Shown one piece after another: positions 25,105 to 32,363 of a stretch of 64,000 nucleotides of DNA (positions within the stretch are counted from its first letter, which is position 1; each line of letters opens with the position of its first letter). The position numbers and the translations under genes were made by a program. The notes under the pieces are model-generated. The model was not told where the DNA came from and did not search any database. It was given only the letters and a program-made list of their open reading frames with translations. Origin of the DNA: Maccoyibacter intestinihominis (GTDB taxonomy: Bacteria; Bacillota; Clostridia; Lachnospirales; Lachnospiraceae). Where the stretch lies: positions 119,262-183,261 of the forward strand of contig NZ_JBBMEX010000006.1 of assembly GCF_040096355.1 (NCBI RefSeq). Reading direction: 5' to 3'.

Positions 25105-25950
25105 TTAACCCATATTTTCTTCTATAAAATCAGGTATGTAAAAATCTTCATCTTTGTTGGATAAAAAGACGGTTCCTATAAAGTCGTCTTCAAATATTTT
25201 ATGCAGGACACCGACATCTTTCGCATTGGCAATGATCATATCCGCACCGGAATAGGATGCAATTCTTGCTGCATTCAGCTTTGTTGCCATTCCTCCGGTA
25301 CCGACATCGCTTCCGGTGGTATCTTTTGCCATATTCAGGTATTTTTCATCCAGTTTTTCCACCGTCTCGATCAGTTCCGCATTCGGGTTTGTATGCGGGT
25401 CATCGGTAAACAGTCCGTCGATGTCTGACAAAAGAACTAACAGATCGGCACCGATCAGGGATGCAACAATGGCAGATAAGGTGTCATTGTCACCGAATTG
25501 GATCTCATAGGTGCTGACGGTATCATTTTCATTGACGATCGGGATGACACCGAGACGGAACAGCTCTTCAAAGGTGTTTTCCGCATTTTTTCTGGATACA
25601 TTATCTATCATGGTCTTTTTGGTCATTAATACCTGACCACAGGTCTGGTGATACTCACTGAATAATTTCTGATATGTCATCATCAGACTTGCCTGTCCGA
25701 CTGCCGCGCATGCCTGCTTAACGGCGATTCTTTTGGGACGTTTTTTGATCCCCATCATTTTTCTTCCTACGGAAATAGCACCGGAACTTACCAGGCACAC
25801 ATCAATATCCTGATTTCTCAGATCACATAATTCCCGCACCAGACGCTCTAATTTGATAAAATCCAGATTTCCTGTCTTTGGATGCGTCAGTGAGGATGAT
25901 CCGATCTTTACAACAACTCTTTTTTTATTTTTGAAACGGTTCTTTTTCAT
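25105..25950 (-). CDS. proB: Glutamate 5-kinase, form without PUA domain
   Basis: This 281-residue amino acid kinase phosphorylates glutamate to start proline synthesis. VVVKIGSSSLT at the N-terminus, CLVSSGAISVGR, and the nucleotide-binding QFGDNDTLSAIVA and LLSDIDGLFTDDP all match ProB, as does GTGGMATKL. The C-terminal PUA domain of the 367-residue E. coli type is absent; the protein stops at the end of the kinase domain, which also occurs in some Firmicutes. It is the promoter-proximal gene of the operon running to ruvB. Confidence 0.94.
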   Translation of the reverse strand: MKKNRFKNKKRVVVKIGSSSLTHPKTGNLDFIKLERLVRELCDLRNQDIDVCLVSSGAISVGRKMMGIKKRPKRIAVKQACAAVGQASLMMTYQKLFSEYHQTCGQVLMTKKTMIDNVSRKNAENTFEELFRLGVIPIVNENDTVSTYEIQFGDNDTLSAIVASLIGADLLVLLSDIDGLFTDDPHTNPNAELIETVEKLDEKYLNMAKDTTGSDVGTGGMATKLNAARIASYSGADMIIANAKDVGVLHKIFEDDFIGTVFLSNKDEDFYIPDFIEENMG

Positions 25951-25990
25951 TTTTTATTCTTAACTCCTCTTATGTGATACACAATTATAT

Positions 25991-25999
25991 ATTTTATCA
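25991..25999 (-). promoter_or_regulatory. Extended -10 promoter candidate for the proB operon
   Basis: Minus strand TGATAAAAT (extended -10) lies about 40 bases before the proB start; no clear -35 hexamer is seen upstream. Confidence 0.5.
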
Positions 26000-26068
26000 T
26001 AGTTTGTGAAAAAAAACTATACTTGTTGTAGGGGAGTTTTGTGGTGTAATGCATTTTTTATGTGATCG

Positions 26069-26266
26069 TGCTGTCCTCGGCTATCCCCGCAGACATGCTG
26101 CGTTTCCTGTTCGCCGCACACGCCTTTTCGCCCATGCTTTGTGTAACTCGCCCTATGGGCTCAAACAGACACAAAACATGAGCGGCAGTGTGCTCCTCAC
26201 GACGGAAGCCTCGAGACTGTCTGTGAGAATAGCCGAGGACAGCGATACAGCATAGAAAATCTTGAA
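26069..26266. repeat. Repeat R1: GC-rich palindromic interspersed repeat, copy 1
   Basis: This stretch is about 91% identical (by hand alignment over 187 bases: 15 substitutions and one gap) to R2 at 27877-28072, in the same orientation. It is clearly richer in GC than its AT-rich surroundings. The ends are complementary: GCTGTCCTCGGCTAT at the left and ATAGCCGAGGACAGC at the right form a 15-pair outer stem. Inside are further dyads, e.g. CGCAG/CTGCG, CATGCTTTGTGT/ACACAAAACATG and GCCC/GGGC. It has no convincing coding frame. It may be a non-autonomous mobile repeat or a structured RNA. R1 and R2 bracket the Rpn gene. Confidence 0.85.
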
Positions 26267-26272
26267 ATAATG

Positions 26273-26402
26273 TAATGAAAAAAATGACATTTTGGTAGAT
26301 CATCTAGTGACTTCAAATAACATTCACCTAATAAAATGCTGAGTTATTTGGGGTACGGATCTGTTGTCGTGTTTTGGTTACTATAAAATAAGGTTCTAAA
26401 AC
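26273..26402. other. AT-rich spacer without recognisable gene
   Basis: Nothing beyond AT-rich non-coding sequence is seen between R1 and the hairpin at 26403. Confidence 0.5.
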
Positions 26403-26434
26403 AAAAGATGCTGCTCATTTGAGCAACACCTTTT
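26403..26434 (-). terminator. Terminator-like hairpin downstream of the Rpn gene
   Basis: Arms 26403-26416 and 26421-26434 pair over 14 positions with two G-U wobbles that are only allowed in minus-strand RNA; GTTTTAG follows on that strand. It is a likely end for the Rpn transcript, which would then include P1 in its 3' untranslated region. Confidence 0.6.
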
Positions 26435-26511
26435 GCTTATATCCTCGTTATACACTCACTTTCCTTGTGAATTTTTTTTAAGAACCTGAATTTTCTTCAT
26501 TCCTTTCGAAA

Positions 26512-26608
26512 GTATATACCCCAGTGAGATTTCACCAATGATGGAGTGTTTCTTTTATGCTATGGAGATGAAACTCGGAAGCATTGGTGAAATCTTACTG
26601 TGCAATAC
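26512..26608. repeat. Structured element P1 (short form)
   Basis: An outer four-pair stem GTAT/ATAC (26512-26515, 26605-26608) encloses a 19-base stem, CAGTGAGATTTCACCAATG (26522-26540) against 26582-26600, paired throughout with a single G-U. The 41-base interior contains GTTTC...GAAAC enclosing TGCTATGGAGAT. A second copy, P2, is at 28253-28424 with nearly unrelated stem sequence but the same architecture and loop. The strand of action is open: the single wobble favours plus-strand RNA. Confidence 0.8.
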
Positions 26609-26651
26609 AAAAATCTTTATATAAATAGTATGAGTAATATGATTCATTTAC

Positions 26652-27635
26652 TTACATTTTCGATATAAACTCATCTATAGATTCTGCCTTTGCTGCCTGT
26701 TTTAACCAACCGTTCAGGATTTTAATATCTTTTTCATTACAGACTTTTTTGCGGATTTCTTCCGGTATCGTGCCGATATCTTTTAATAATTCTAAGATAG
26801 CATCTGCTTTTCCGGCTGAAAAACCCTCCTCTCTTCCCTCTTCTATGCCTTTTTCAATCCCTTGCTCAATCCCCTTTTCCAGACCTTCCTGAAGTCCTTT
26901 CTCATATTCATCTTTCCGGACAATCTCAAAGACTGCTTCCTCATCATATTCAAAAATACTCATTTCCACCGCCTCTTTCCTGTTTCGAAGCAGAAACTCC
27001 CGCAGGATTCCTTCGTGGATACACTCTGTCACCGCTTTGTCCACTGCCTCTTCTACATTCTTCATATTCTTTGCATAAGTTCGTACTTTCTTCACATAAA
27101 TCGCATACTCCTTTAAGGTCTGGCATTGTTCTAATAACTTTTTATTCTTTCCGAGGTTGATATTTAGCATGGTTACCACTAATTCTAAATCCGGATCGTC
27201 CATCGATTTTTGAAACGCATCTGACAACCTTAAATATTTCTTTTCTGCCTGTTCCTCCGAACCATTGTAGAATACTAGAAATCTCGGTGTCGGGATTTTG
27301 ATGAGTGTGTTGCGATACAGATCCCTGTGATCAACCTGTCCCTGCAGTTCCTTTGCGATATAAAACAAATCCCGTAATGGCATATTTGGAGAATAAGTGG
27401 ACTGATGCTCATAAAGGTTCAAATAGGAATCCATAATAAATGCCAGATCATTTTTCATGTTCATGTAGATGGCATTTTCTAAGGTTACAATCTCTAGTTC
27501 TTCTGCGTTTGTGTAAGATGTTCCGTTGACTGCATTATAAAGACTTAACAGCTCTTTCTTTTCACGGAATATCATGCGGAACAGTCTGTCCTTGTGGTTT
27601 CTTGCAACATGGATTTCATTTGGGGTTTCTGTCAT
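26652..27635 (-). CDS. Rpn family recombination-promoting nuclease / PD-(D/E)XK putative transposase
   Basis: This 327-residue protein belongs to the PDDEXK_2/Rpn group. The N-terminus has the group's HVARNHKDRLFRMIF with the D-x-x-F-[RK] entry motif, and the nuclease core reads D69-SYLNLYE76-H-Q78 followed by STYSPNMPLRDLFYIA, with the family-typical E-x-Q in place of E-x-K. E. coli Rpn proteins cut DNA and promote RecA-independent recombination. Residues 247-271 are six tandem tetrapeptides G-[ILR]-[EQ]-x, encoded by 12-base repeats at 26823-26897, and a C-terminal helical part follows. GGAGG precedes the ATG. It stands alone, flanked by direct repeats R1/R2 and elements P1/P2. Confidence 0.87.
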   Translation of the reverse strand: MTETPNEIHVARNHKDRLFRMIFREKKELLSLYNAVNGTSYTNAEELEIVTLENAIYMNMKNDLAFIMDSYLNLYEHQSTYSPNMPLRDLFYIAKELQGQVDHRDLYRNTLIKIPTPRFLVFYNGSEEQAEKKYLRLSDAFQKSMDDPDLELVVTMLNINLGKNKKLLEQCQTLKEYAIYVKKVRTYAKNMKNVEEAVDKAVTECIHEGILREFLLRNRKEAVEMSIFEYDEEAVFEIVRKDEYEKGLQEGLEKGIEQGIEKGIEEGREEGFSAGKADAILELLKDIGTIPEEIRKKVCNEKDIKILNGWLKQAAKAESIDEFISKM

Positions 27636-27663
27636 AGTATTACCTCCTGTGTGAAATTGTCTT

Positions 27664-27701
27664 GCAGGAGTTCTTATCCTTATTTTCTCGAAAACTCCTG
27701 C
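27664..27701 (-). promoter_or_regulatory. Hairpin in the 5' leader of the Rpn gene
   Basis: GCAGGAGTT (27664-27672) and AACTCCTGC (27693-27701) form a perfect nine-pair stem with a 20-base loop, about 16 bases upstream of the GGAGG ribosome-binding site in a leader of roughly 160 bases. It might influence translation or RNA stability; no ligand or partner is evident. Confidence 0.55.
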
Positions 27702-27803
27702 TGTTCATAATGTTGGAAAAGCATGAATTTTCTGATCTGAATAAGATTTGTAATAGACTACGGCAGAATTGCCGCCTTATATAAGAAAATATGCTTTGAG
27801 AGT

Positions 27804-27832
27804 ATTATAGCATGGTGGGAAAAGTGTTACAA
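27804..27832 (-). promoter_or_regulatory. Sigma-A promoter of the Rpn gene
   Basis: Minus strand: TTGTAA (27827-27832), 17 bases, perfect TATAAT (27804-27809). The start point would be near 27797, giving a long leader. Confidence 0.85.
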
Positions 27833-27876
27833 CCGAGTTTGAATGCAATTGTGAGTATTTTTTCTTTATACGCTGG

Positions 27877-28072
27877 TGTTATCCTCGGCTATCCCCGCAG
27901 ACATGCTGCGTTTCCTGTTCGCCGCCATGCCTTTTTGCTCATGTTTTGTGTAACTCGCCCTACGGACTTAGACAGACACAAAACATGAGCGGCAGTGTGC
28001 TCCTCGCGACGGAAGCCTCGCAACTGTTTGTGGGAATAGCCGAGGACAGCGGTACGGCATAGAAAATCCTAA
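27877..28072. repeat. Repeat R2: GC-rich palindromic interspersed repeat, copy 2
   Basis: Second copy of R1, same orientation, 45 bases upstream of the Rpn promoter. The outer stem (right arm ATAGCCGAGGACAGC) is kept except for two changes at its foot. Two internal differences from R1 (in the CATG-TTTGTGT/ACACAAA-CATG stem and in the GCCC/GGGC stem) keep pairing through G-U only if the RNA is read from the minus strand. Two short minus- or plus-frame reading frames overlapping this repeat are not credible genes. Confidence 0.85.
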
Positions 28073-28077
28073 AATAA

Positions 28078-28252
28078 CTTATAAAAAGAATTGTATTTGT
28101 GAAATTATTCAATATTTTAAAAATATTAAACAAATTGACAATACTATGTAAATAACATCCAATACCACATCTAATCTGCATCACTCTACTTGTAATATCC
28201 GCCCAAAAATCTCAACGTAGAACAACTTCCTTCCCGAACCGCATTAGACAAC
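28078..28252. other. AT-rich spacer between R2 and P2
   Basis: No gene is seen. TTGACA occurs on the plus strand near 28135, but no matching -10 box stands at the right distance. Confidence 0.5.
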
Positions 28253-28424
28253 GTGTATCCCAGCGAGCACCCGACGATTATGAAAAGTTTCTTTTTGTGC
28301 TATGGAGATGAAACTCCCGGAAGCGTAGAGCCCTCTGGCGAACACGCTTCCTGTTTTGAAGGAGGTTCAGCGGAATGTTTAACACAAGGAAACTTGCAAT
28401 AATCGTCGGAAGCTCGCTGAACAC
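28253..28424. repeat. Structured element P2 (long form)
   Basis: An outer stem GTGT/ACAC (28253-28256, 28421-28424) encloses a 21-base stem, 28261-28281 against 28399-28419, with two mismatches. The 117-base interior shares GTTTC, TGCTATGGAGATGAAACTC and GGAAGC with P1 and adds a further hairpin (GGAAGCGT/ACGCTTCC) and a GGAAACTT that could pair with AAGTTTC as an alternative. Compared with P1 the outer stem changes A-U to G-C and the main stem T-A to C-G at matching places. It ends 20 bases before the apbE -10 box. Confidence 0.8.
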
Positions 28425-28443
28425 AGACTTTTTCATGCACATA

Positions 28444-28452
28444 TGTTATAAT
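28444..28452 (+). promoter_or_regulatory. Extended -10 promoter of apbE
   Basis: TGTTATAAT is a perfect extended -10 (TGnTATAAT) 46 bases before the apbE ATG. The -35 position (around 28424-28429) has no good match and abuts the right end of P2. Confidence 0.75.
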
Positions 28453-28497
28453 ACGAAGTAAATATCGAAAACAGATTTTAGATTAAGGAGACTTCTG

Positions 28498-29493
28498 ATG
28501 AAAAAATATCTGACTATTTTTGTATGCTTACTGAGTGCACTCTTTTTTGCTGCCTGCCAAAAACAGGATACCTCTGTGTCTAAAACGGGTTTCTATTTTG
28601 ATACTGTCATAAAAGTCACTCTTTACGACGCGGATGCCGAACCAGAATTAGAGTCCTGTTTTGCTCTTGCAGACAAGTATGAAAAACTTTTAAGTGCCAC
28701 GAAAAAAGGCAGTGATATCTGGAATATCAACCATGCAAAAGGAAAACCGGTAGTAGTCTCAAAAGAAACTATTTCCATGCTTCAAAAAGCCATTGATTAC
28801 AGCGAGCTTTCCGATGGTGCCTTTGATATCACGATCGGCGAACTCTCTTCTCTTTGGGATTTTGGTGAAAATAAGGATACTGTTCCGTCTCAAAAAGACA
28901 TTAATGCCGCACTTCCTACCGTGGACTATCATAATATTGAGATATCAGACAATACCGTAACCTTAAAAAATCCGAAAACACAGATCGACCTTGGTGGGAT
29001 TGCAAAAGGCTACATTGCAGATCAGATGAAGGCACAACTTCGTTCAGATGGCATTACCGAGGGGATCATTAATCTTGGCGGCAATGTGTTAACCGTTGGT
29101 CCGAAAAAATCCGGCGATACTTATAAGATCGGCATACAAAAACCATTCGATGATTCTGGTTCTCCGATCGCATCTGTTGATATTACTGATGCTTCTCTTG
29201 TATCTTCCGGGGTCTATGAACGGTATTTTGAAAAAGACGGTAAACGCTACCATCATATTTTAAACCCAAAAACCGGGTATCCTTATGAGAATGGCCTACT
29301 TGGTGTTACCATTATTACGGATTCGTCTGTTGATGCCGATGCACTCAGTACCACCTGTTTTGCACTCGGCTTAGAAGATGGGATGAAACTGATTGAAAAT
29401 ACAAAAGGAGCCGAAGCCGTATTCATTACTGAAGATTTTACACTTCATAAGTCCTCCGGCATCGGCTCTGAGATTCCATTCCATGAAAATTAA
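28498..29493 (+). CDS. apbE: FAD:protein FMN transferase (ApbE), lipoprotein
   Basis: This 331-residue enzyme attaches FMN to threonine of target proteins outside the cytoplasmic membrane. The N-terminus is a lipoprotein signal with lipobox ending FFAAC20. ApbE motifs are the early GFYFDTVIKVTLYD, the central IDLGGIAKGYIADQM, INLGGNVLTVGPK, and the Mg/FAD-binding region HHILNPKTGYPY followed by DADALSTTCFALG. Two substrates carrying the acceptor motif, RnfG (T178) and RnfD (T151), are encoded by the rnf operon 3.5-6 kb downstream on the other strand, so it is most likely the Rnf flavinyltransferase. An extended -10 promoter lies upstream, next to element P2. Confidence 0.94.
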   Translation: MKKYLTIFVCLLSALFFAACQKQDTSVSKTGFYFDTVIKVTLYDADAEPELESCFALADKYEKLLSATKKGSDIWNINHAKGKPVVVSKETISMLQKAIDYSELSDGAFDITIGELSSLWDFGENKDTVPSQKDINAALPTVDYHNIEISDNTVTLKNPKTQIDLGGIAKGYIADQMKAQLRSDGITEGIINLGGNVLTVGPKKSGDTYKIGIQKPFDDSGSPIASVDITDASLVSSGVYERYFEKDGKRYHHILNPKTGYPYENGLLGVTIITDSSVDADALSTTCFALGLEDGMKLIENTKGAEAVFITEDFTLHKSSGIGSEIPFHEN

Positions 29494-30881
29494 CTGTTTG
29501 CTGCTTTGATGGTCATATTGTTCAGCCATACGCCTTTTTTTACCAGCACATAGCCGATGATACATTTTACAATTTCCATCATCTGCACTAAGAAATATAC
29601 AAGGATCACATTCCAGTCTGTATAATTGATGAGCAAAATAGCTGCCGGAATGTCTACAACCCAGATATAGAAGCTGTCGAATAAAAAGGTAACGATCGTC
29701 TTTCCGCCGGAACGCAGAGTAAAATAGGTTGAATTCATAAATGCGTTCAATGGCATACAGACTGCCAGCACCCGGATGATCCATGCCGCAATATATTTGA
29801 CATCATCACTGGTATTATAGATCTGCGGAAAGAATGGAGATACAATGATCATTAAAATGGCAACACCCAAACAGCTTGCCACAGAAAAGAAGATCAGTTT
29901 TCTATCGGTATCCACTGCTTCTTCCATCTTTCCTGCTCCTAAAAGCTGTCCTAGAATGATTCCGATCGCACTTCCCATTGCGATATAGACAATACTGAAC
30001 ATATTGGATAATGTCGTTGCGATATTAATCCCTGCAACCACCACCAGTCCCCTCGAGGAATAACAGCGTACCAGCATTGCCATTCCGCCTGCCCATAACG
30101 TCTCGTTTAACAGCAGCGGGGTTCCTTTTTTGATAACTTCCTTTACTAAATCCATCGGCACATGGAAAGAACGGTACACACCGCGTATAAACGGTTTTTC
30201 TGCCGTATGACTGTGCGCCCACGCCATGACAACCGCCACTTCTGCGATTCGTGCGATCACGGTTGCTATCGCTGCTCCGCGTACCCCAAGTTCCGGAAAT
30301 CCGAATTTTCCAAAGATCAGACTGTAATCTAACAGCAGATTTGCAAAAAAAGCAACGATTCCTGCTTTCATCGGGACAATCGTTTCTCCGGTCTCACGCA
30401 GGGTCCCACTGTATGTTTGCGTCAGTGCAAACGGGATCAGACATCCCATCATAATATGCAAATATTCCCTTGCATATTCAAATGTCAATGCCGCATCATT
30501 CCCCTGTGCATCTCCTTTTAAAAACATCCGGATCAGATCATCTCCGAAGATTCCAAATACCAGAAACCAGATACCAACTAAGACAGCAACCACCATTAAT
30601 TTCAGACGAAGCGTGTGACGTACCCCTTCTTCATCTCCGCTGCCATAGTATTGTGCCGTAAAAATTCCAACGCCGGACACTCCACCAAAGATACAGAGAT
30701 TGAATACCGTTATGAGCTGATTGACAATAGCAACTCCGGACATCTGGTTTGTTCCAACCTGTCCGACCATGATGTTGTCTAACAGATTGACAAAGTTCGT
30801 AATCCCATTCTGTACCATGATCGGTACTGCAACAAGCAGCACCATCTTATAAAATGCTTTATCTCCTATAAATTTTTTCAT
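29490..30881 (-). CDS. MATE family efflux transporter
   Basis: This 463-residue protein has twelve predicted hydrophobic helices and the MATE pattern: VAVPIMVQNGITNFVNLLDNIMVGQVG near the N-terminus (key parts P-I-M-V-Q, DNIMVGQVG), and the second-half repeat GTPLLLNETLWAGGMAMLV. Such transporters expel cationic drugs or metabolites in exchange for Na+ or H+; the substrate is not predictable. It converges on apbE with a four-base overlap of the stop codons and lies downstream of the rnf operon terminator. A role in flavin or multidrug export is possible but unsupported. Confidence 0.92.
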   Translation of the reverse strand: MKKFIGDKAFYKMVLLVAVPIMVQNGITNFVNLLDNIMVGQVGTNQMSGVAIVNQLITVFNLCIFGGVSGVGIFTAQYYGSGDEEGVRHTLRLKLMVVAVLVGIWFLVFGIFGDDLIRMFLKGDAQGNDAALTFEYAREYLHIMMGCLIPFALTQTYSGTLRETGETIVPMKAGIVAFFANLLLDYSLIFGKFGFPELGVRGAAIATVIARIAEVAVVMAWAHSHTAEKPFIRGVYRSFHVPMDLVKEVIKKGTPLLLNETLWAGGMAMLVRCYSSRGLVVVAGINIATTLSNMFSIVYIAMGSAIGIILGQLLGAGKMEEAVDTDRKLIFFSVASCLGVAILMIIVSPFFPQIYNTSDDVKYIAAWIIRVLAVCMPLNAFMNSTYFTLRSGGKTIVTFLFDSFYIWVVDIPAAILLINYTDWNVILVYFLVQMMEIVKCIIGYVLVKKGVWLNNMTIKAANS

Positions 30882-30906
30882 TTCTGTTCCTTTCTTATGT
30901 GTATAT

Positions 30907-30959
30907 ACAAAAACACTGCAGTGAAGCTGTTTACAATGTAAAGAATCACACTACAGTGT
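30907..30959 (-). terminator. Terminator of the rnf operon
   Basis: Arms 30949-30959 and 30913-30923 (ACACTGTAGTG with CACTGCAGTGT) pair over 11 positions, with an inner TTTAC/GTAAA stem in the loop, followed by TTTTTG on the minus strand. It stands 25 bases after the rnfB stop. Confidence 0.8.
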
Positions 30960-30983
30960 CATTTATAAGAGATTTTGTTTTTC

Positions 30984-31781
30984 TTAAAGAATTACATGTT
31001 TCGGACACTTTGTAGCACATGCACCACACTCTACACAGAGATCTTTGTTGATATGTGCAACGTTATCTTCTACATGGATCGCATCGTGTTCACAGGTCTT
31101 CTCACACAGGCGGCAGGCAATACAGCCTTCTGCACATGCGTCCATAACCTTCTTTCCTTTATCGTGAGAACTACACTGAACAAAGTGTTTGCCCTCATAA
31201 GGAACGAATTCGATCAATTCTTTCGGACAGGCAGCGATACATTTACCACATGCTTTACATAATTCTTTATCGACAACGGCAATTCCGTCAATGATCTGAA
31301 TTGCACCAAACGGACATGCTTTTACACAACTTCCAAATCCCAGACAGCCATAATTACATGACTTAGGACCGCCATTTGGAACATATGCCATTGCCGCACA
31401 ATCCTCTACTCCTGTATATACATAATCTTTCCTTGCTTTTTCACAGTTGCCTGCACATTTGACAAAGGCAACCTGACGGGCGCTTTCAGATGCTTCTACG
31501 CCCATGATCTTTCCGATCTTTTCTGCGACAGGGCTGCCTCCGACCGGACACTGTCCAACAGGGGCTTCTCCCTTTACGATCGCGGCTGCAAGACCGGAAC
31601 ATCCTGCATAACCACATCCACCGCAGTTATTTCCCGGAAGAACCTCTAAAATAGCTTCTTCACGTTCATCTACTTCTACTTTAAATTTTTCTCCGAAGAT
31701 TCCAAGAATAAAACCGATCAGGATACCGGTTCCACCTACAGCAAGACCGGAGATAATAATTGCACTTACACTCATATCCAT
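30984..31781 (-). CDS. rnfB: Rnf electron transport complex subunit B
   Basis: This 265-residue iron-sulfur subunit takes electrons from ferredoxin. An N-terminal membrane helix (about 1-28) is followed by the 4Fe-4S domain with NNCGGCGYAGCSGLA and a later conserved cysteine at QCPVGG. The C-terminal half holds ferredoxin-like clusters: CNYGCLGFGSCVKACPFGA, CKACGKCIAACP, CIACRLCEKTCEHDA and CVECGACATKCP. The number of clusters is the clostridial, not the proteobacterial, pattern. It is the last gene of rnfCDGEAB. Confidence 0.96.
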   Translation of the reverse strand: MDMSVSAIIISGLAVGGTGILIGFILGIFGEKFKVEVDEREEAILEVLPGNNCGGCGYAGCSGLAAAIVKGEAPVGQCPVGGSPVAEKIGKIMGVEASESARQVAFVKCAGNCEKARKDYVYTGVEDCAAMAYVPNGGPKSCNYGCLGFGSCVKACPFGAIQIIDGIAVVDKELCKACGKCIAACPKELIEFVPYEGKHFVQCSSHDKGKKVMDACAEGCIACRLCEKTCEHDAIHVEDNVAHINKDLCVECGACATKCPKHVIL

Positions 31782-31787
31782 TCCCTC

Positions 31788-32363
31788 CTAAATCATGCCT
31801 GAGAAGCCCATAAAGGCGATAGACATCAATGCTGCTGTGATCAGGACGATCGCAGTTCCCTGAAAACGTTTCGGAATATCGTTATATTCAATTTTCTCAC
31901 GGATTCCGGCCATAATAACGATCGCGATAAAGAATCCGACGGATGTTGCCAGTCCATTTACCACACCCTGTAAGATTGTATAGGATTTTGTAACGTTATT
32001 TAATGCTACACCTAATACGGCACAGTTGGTTGTGATCAGAGGCAGGTAGACACCGAGCGCCTGATATAACGATGGAATGGATTTTTTCAAGAACATCTCT
32101 ACTAACTGCACTAACGCTGCAATGACTAAAATAAATACGATTGTCTGCAAATACTGGACATTGAGCGGTGTCAGGATATATTTGTAAATAAGACCCGTAA
32201 CAAAAGAGGACAGGGTAATAACAAAGATTACCGCTCCGCCCATTCCGGCAGCTGTCTCTGTTTTTTTAGATACTCCAAGGAATGCACAGATTCCTAAGAA
32301 CTGGCTGAGTACGACATTGTTGACAATGGCAGCACCCACTGCAATAATTAATAATTCTTTCAT
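31788..32363 (-). CDS. rnfA: Rnf electron transport complex subunit A
   Basis: This 191-residue protein has six transmembrane helices and matches RnfA/NqrE: NNVVLSQFLGICAFLGVSKK near the start, in which a conserved cysteine (key part FLGICAF) helps ligate the membrane-embedded 2Fe-2S cluster together with RnfE, and the second repeat TTNCAVLGVALNN with the partner cysteine. It lies directly after rnfE and six bases before rnfB. Confidence 0.96.
   Translation of the reverse strand: MKELLIIAVGAAIVNNVVLSQFLGICAFLGVSKKTETAAGMGGAVIFVITLSSFVTGLIYKYILTPLNVQYLQTIVFILVIAALVQLVEMFLKKSIPSLYQALGVYLPLITTNCAVLGVALNNVTKSYTILQGVVNGLATSVGFFIAIVIMAGIREKIEYNDIPKRFQGTAIVLITAALMSIAFMGFSGMI

Noticed and set aside
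26058..26303. Minus-strand reading frame of 81 codons across repeat R1 (and similar short frames in R2, 27960-28184)
   Set aside because: The frames coincide with a palindromic non-coding repeat, differ in extent between the two copies, and lack a ribosome-binding site. They are by-products of the GC-rich repeat.
26512..26608. P1 as a simple rho-independent terminator of the Rpn gene
   Set aside because: It has a large conserved loop, no adequate T-run, and a sister copy (P2) that does not follow any gene's end; a better terminator lies at 26403-26434.
26512..28424. CRISPR array or classical insertion-sequence ends
   Set aside because: There are no regularly spaced repeats, no cas genes, and the Rpn gene has no terminal inverted repeats or visible target duplications at its borders; the direct repeats R and P do not form IS ends.
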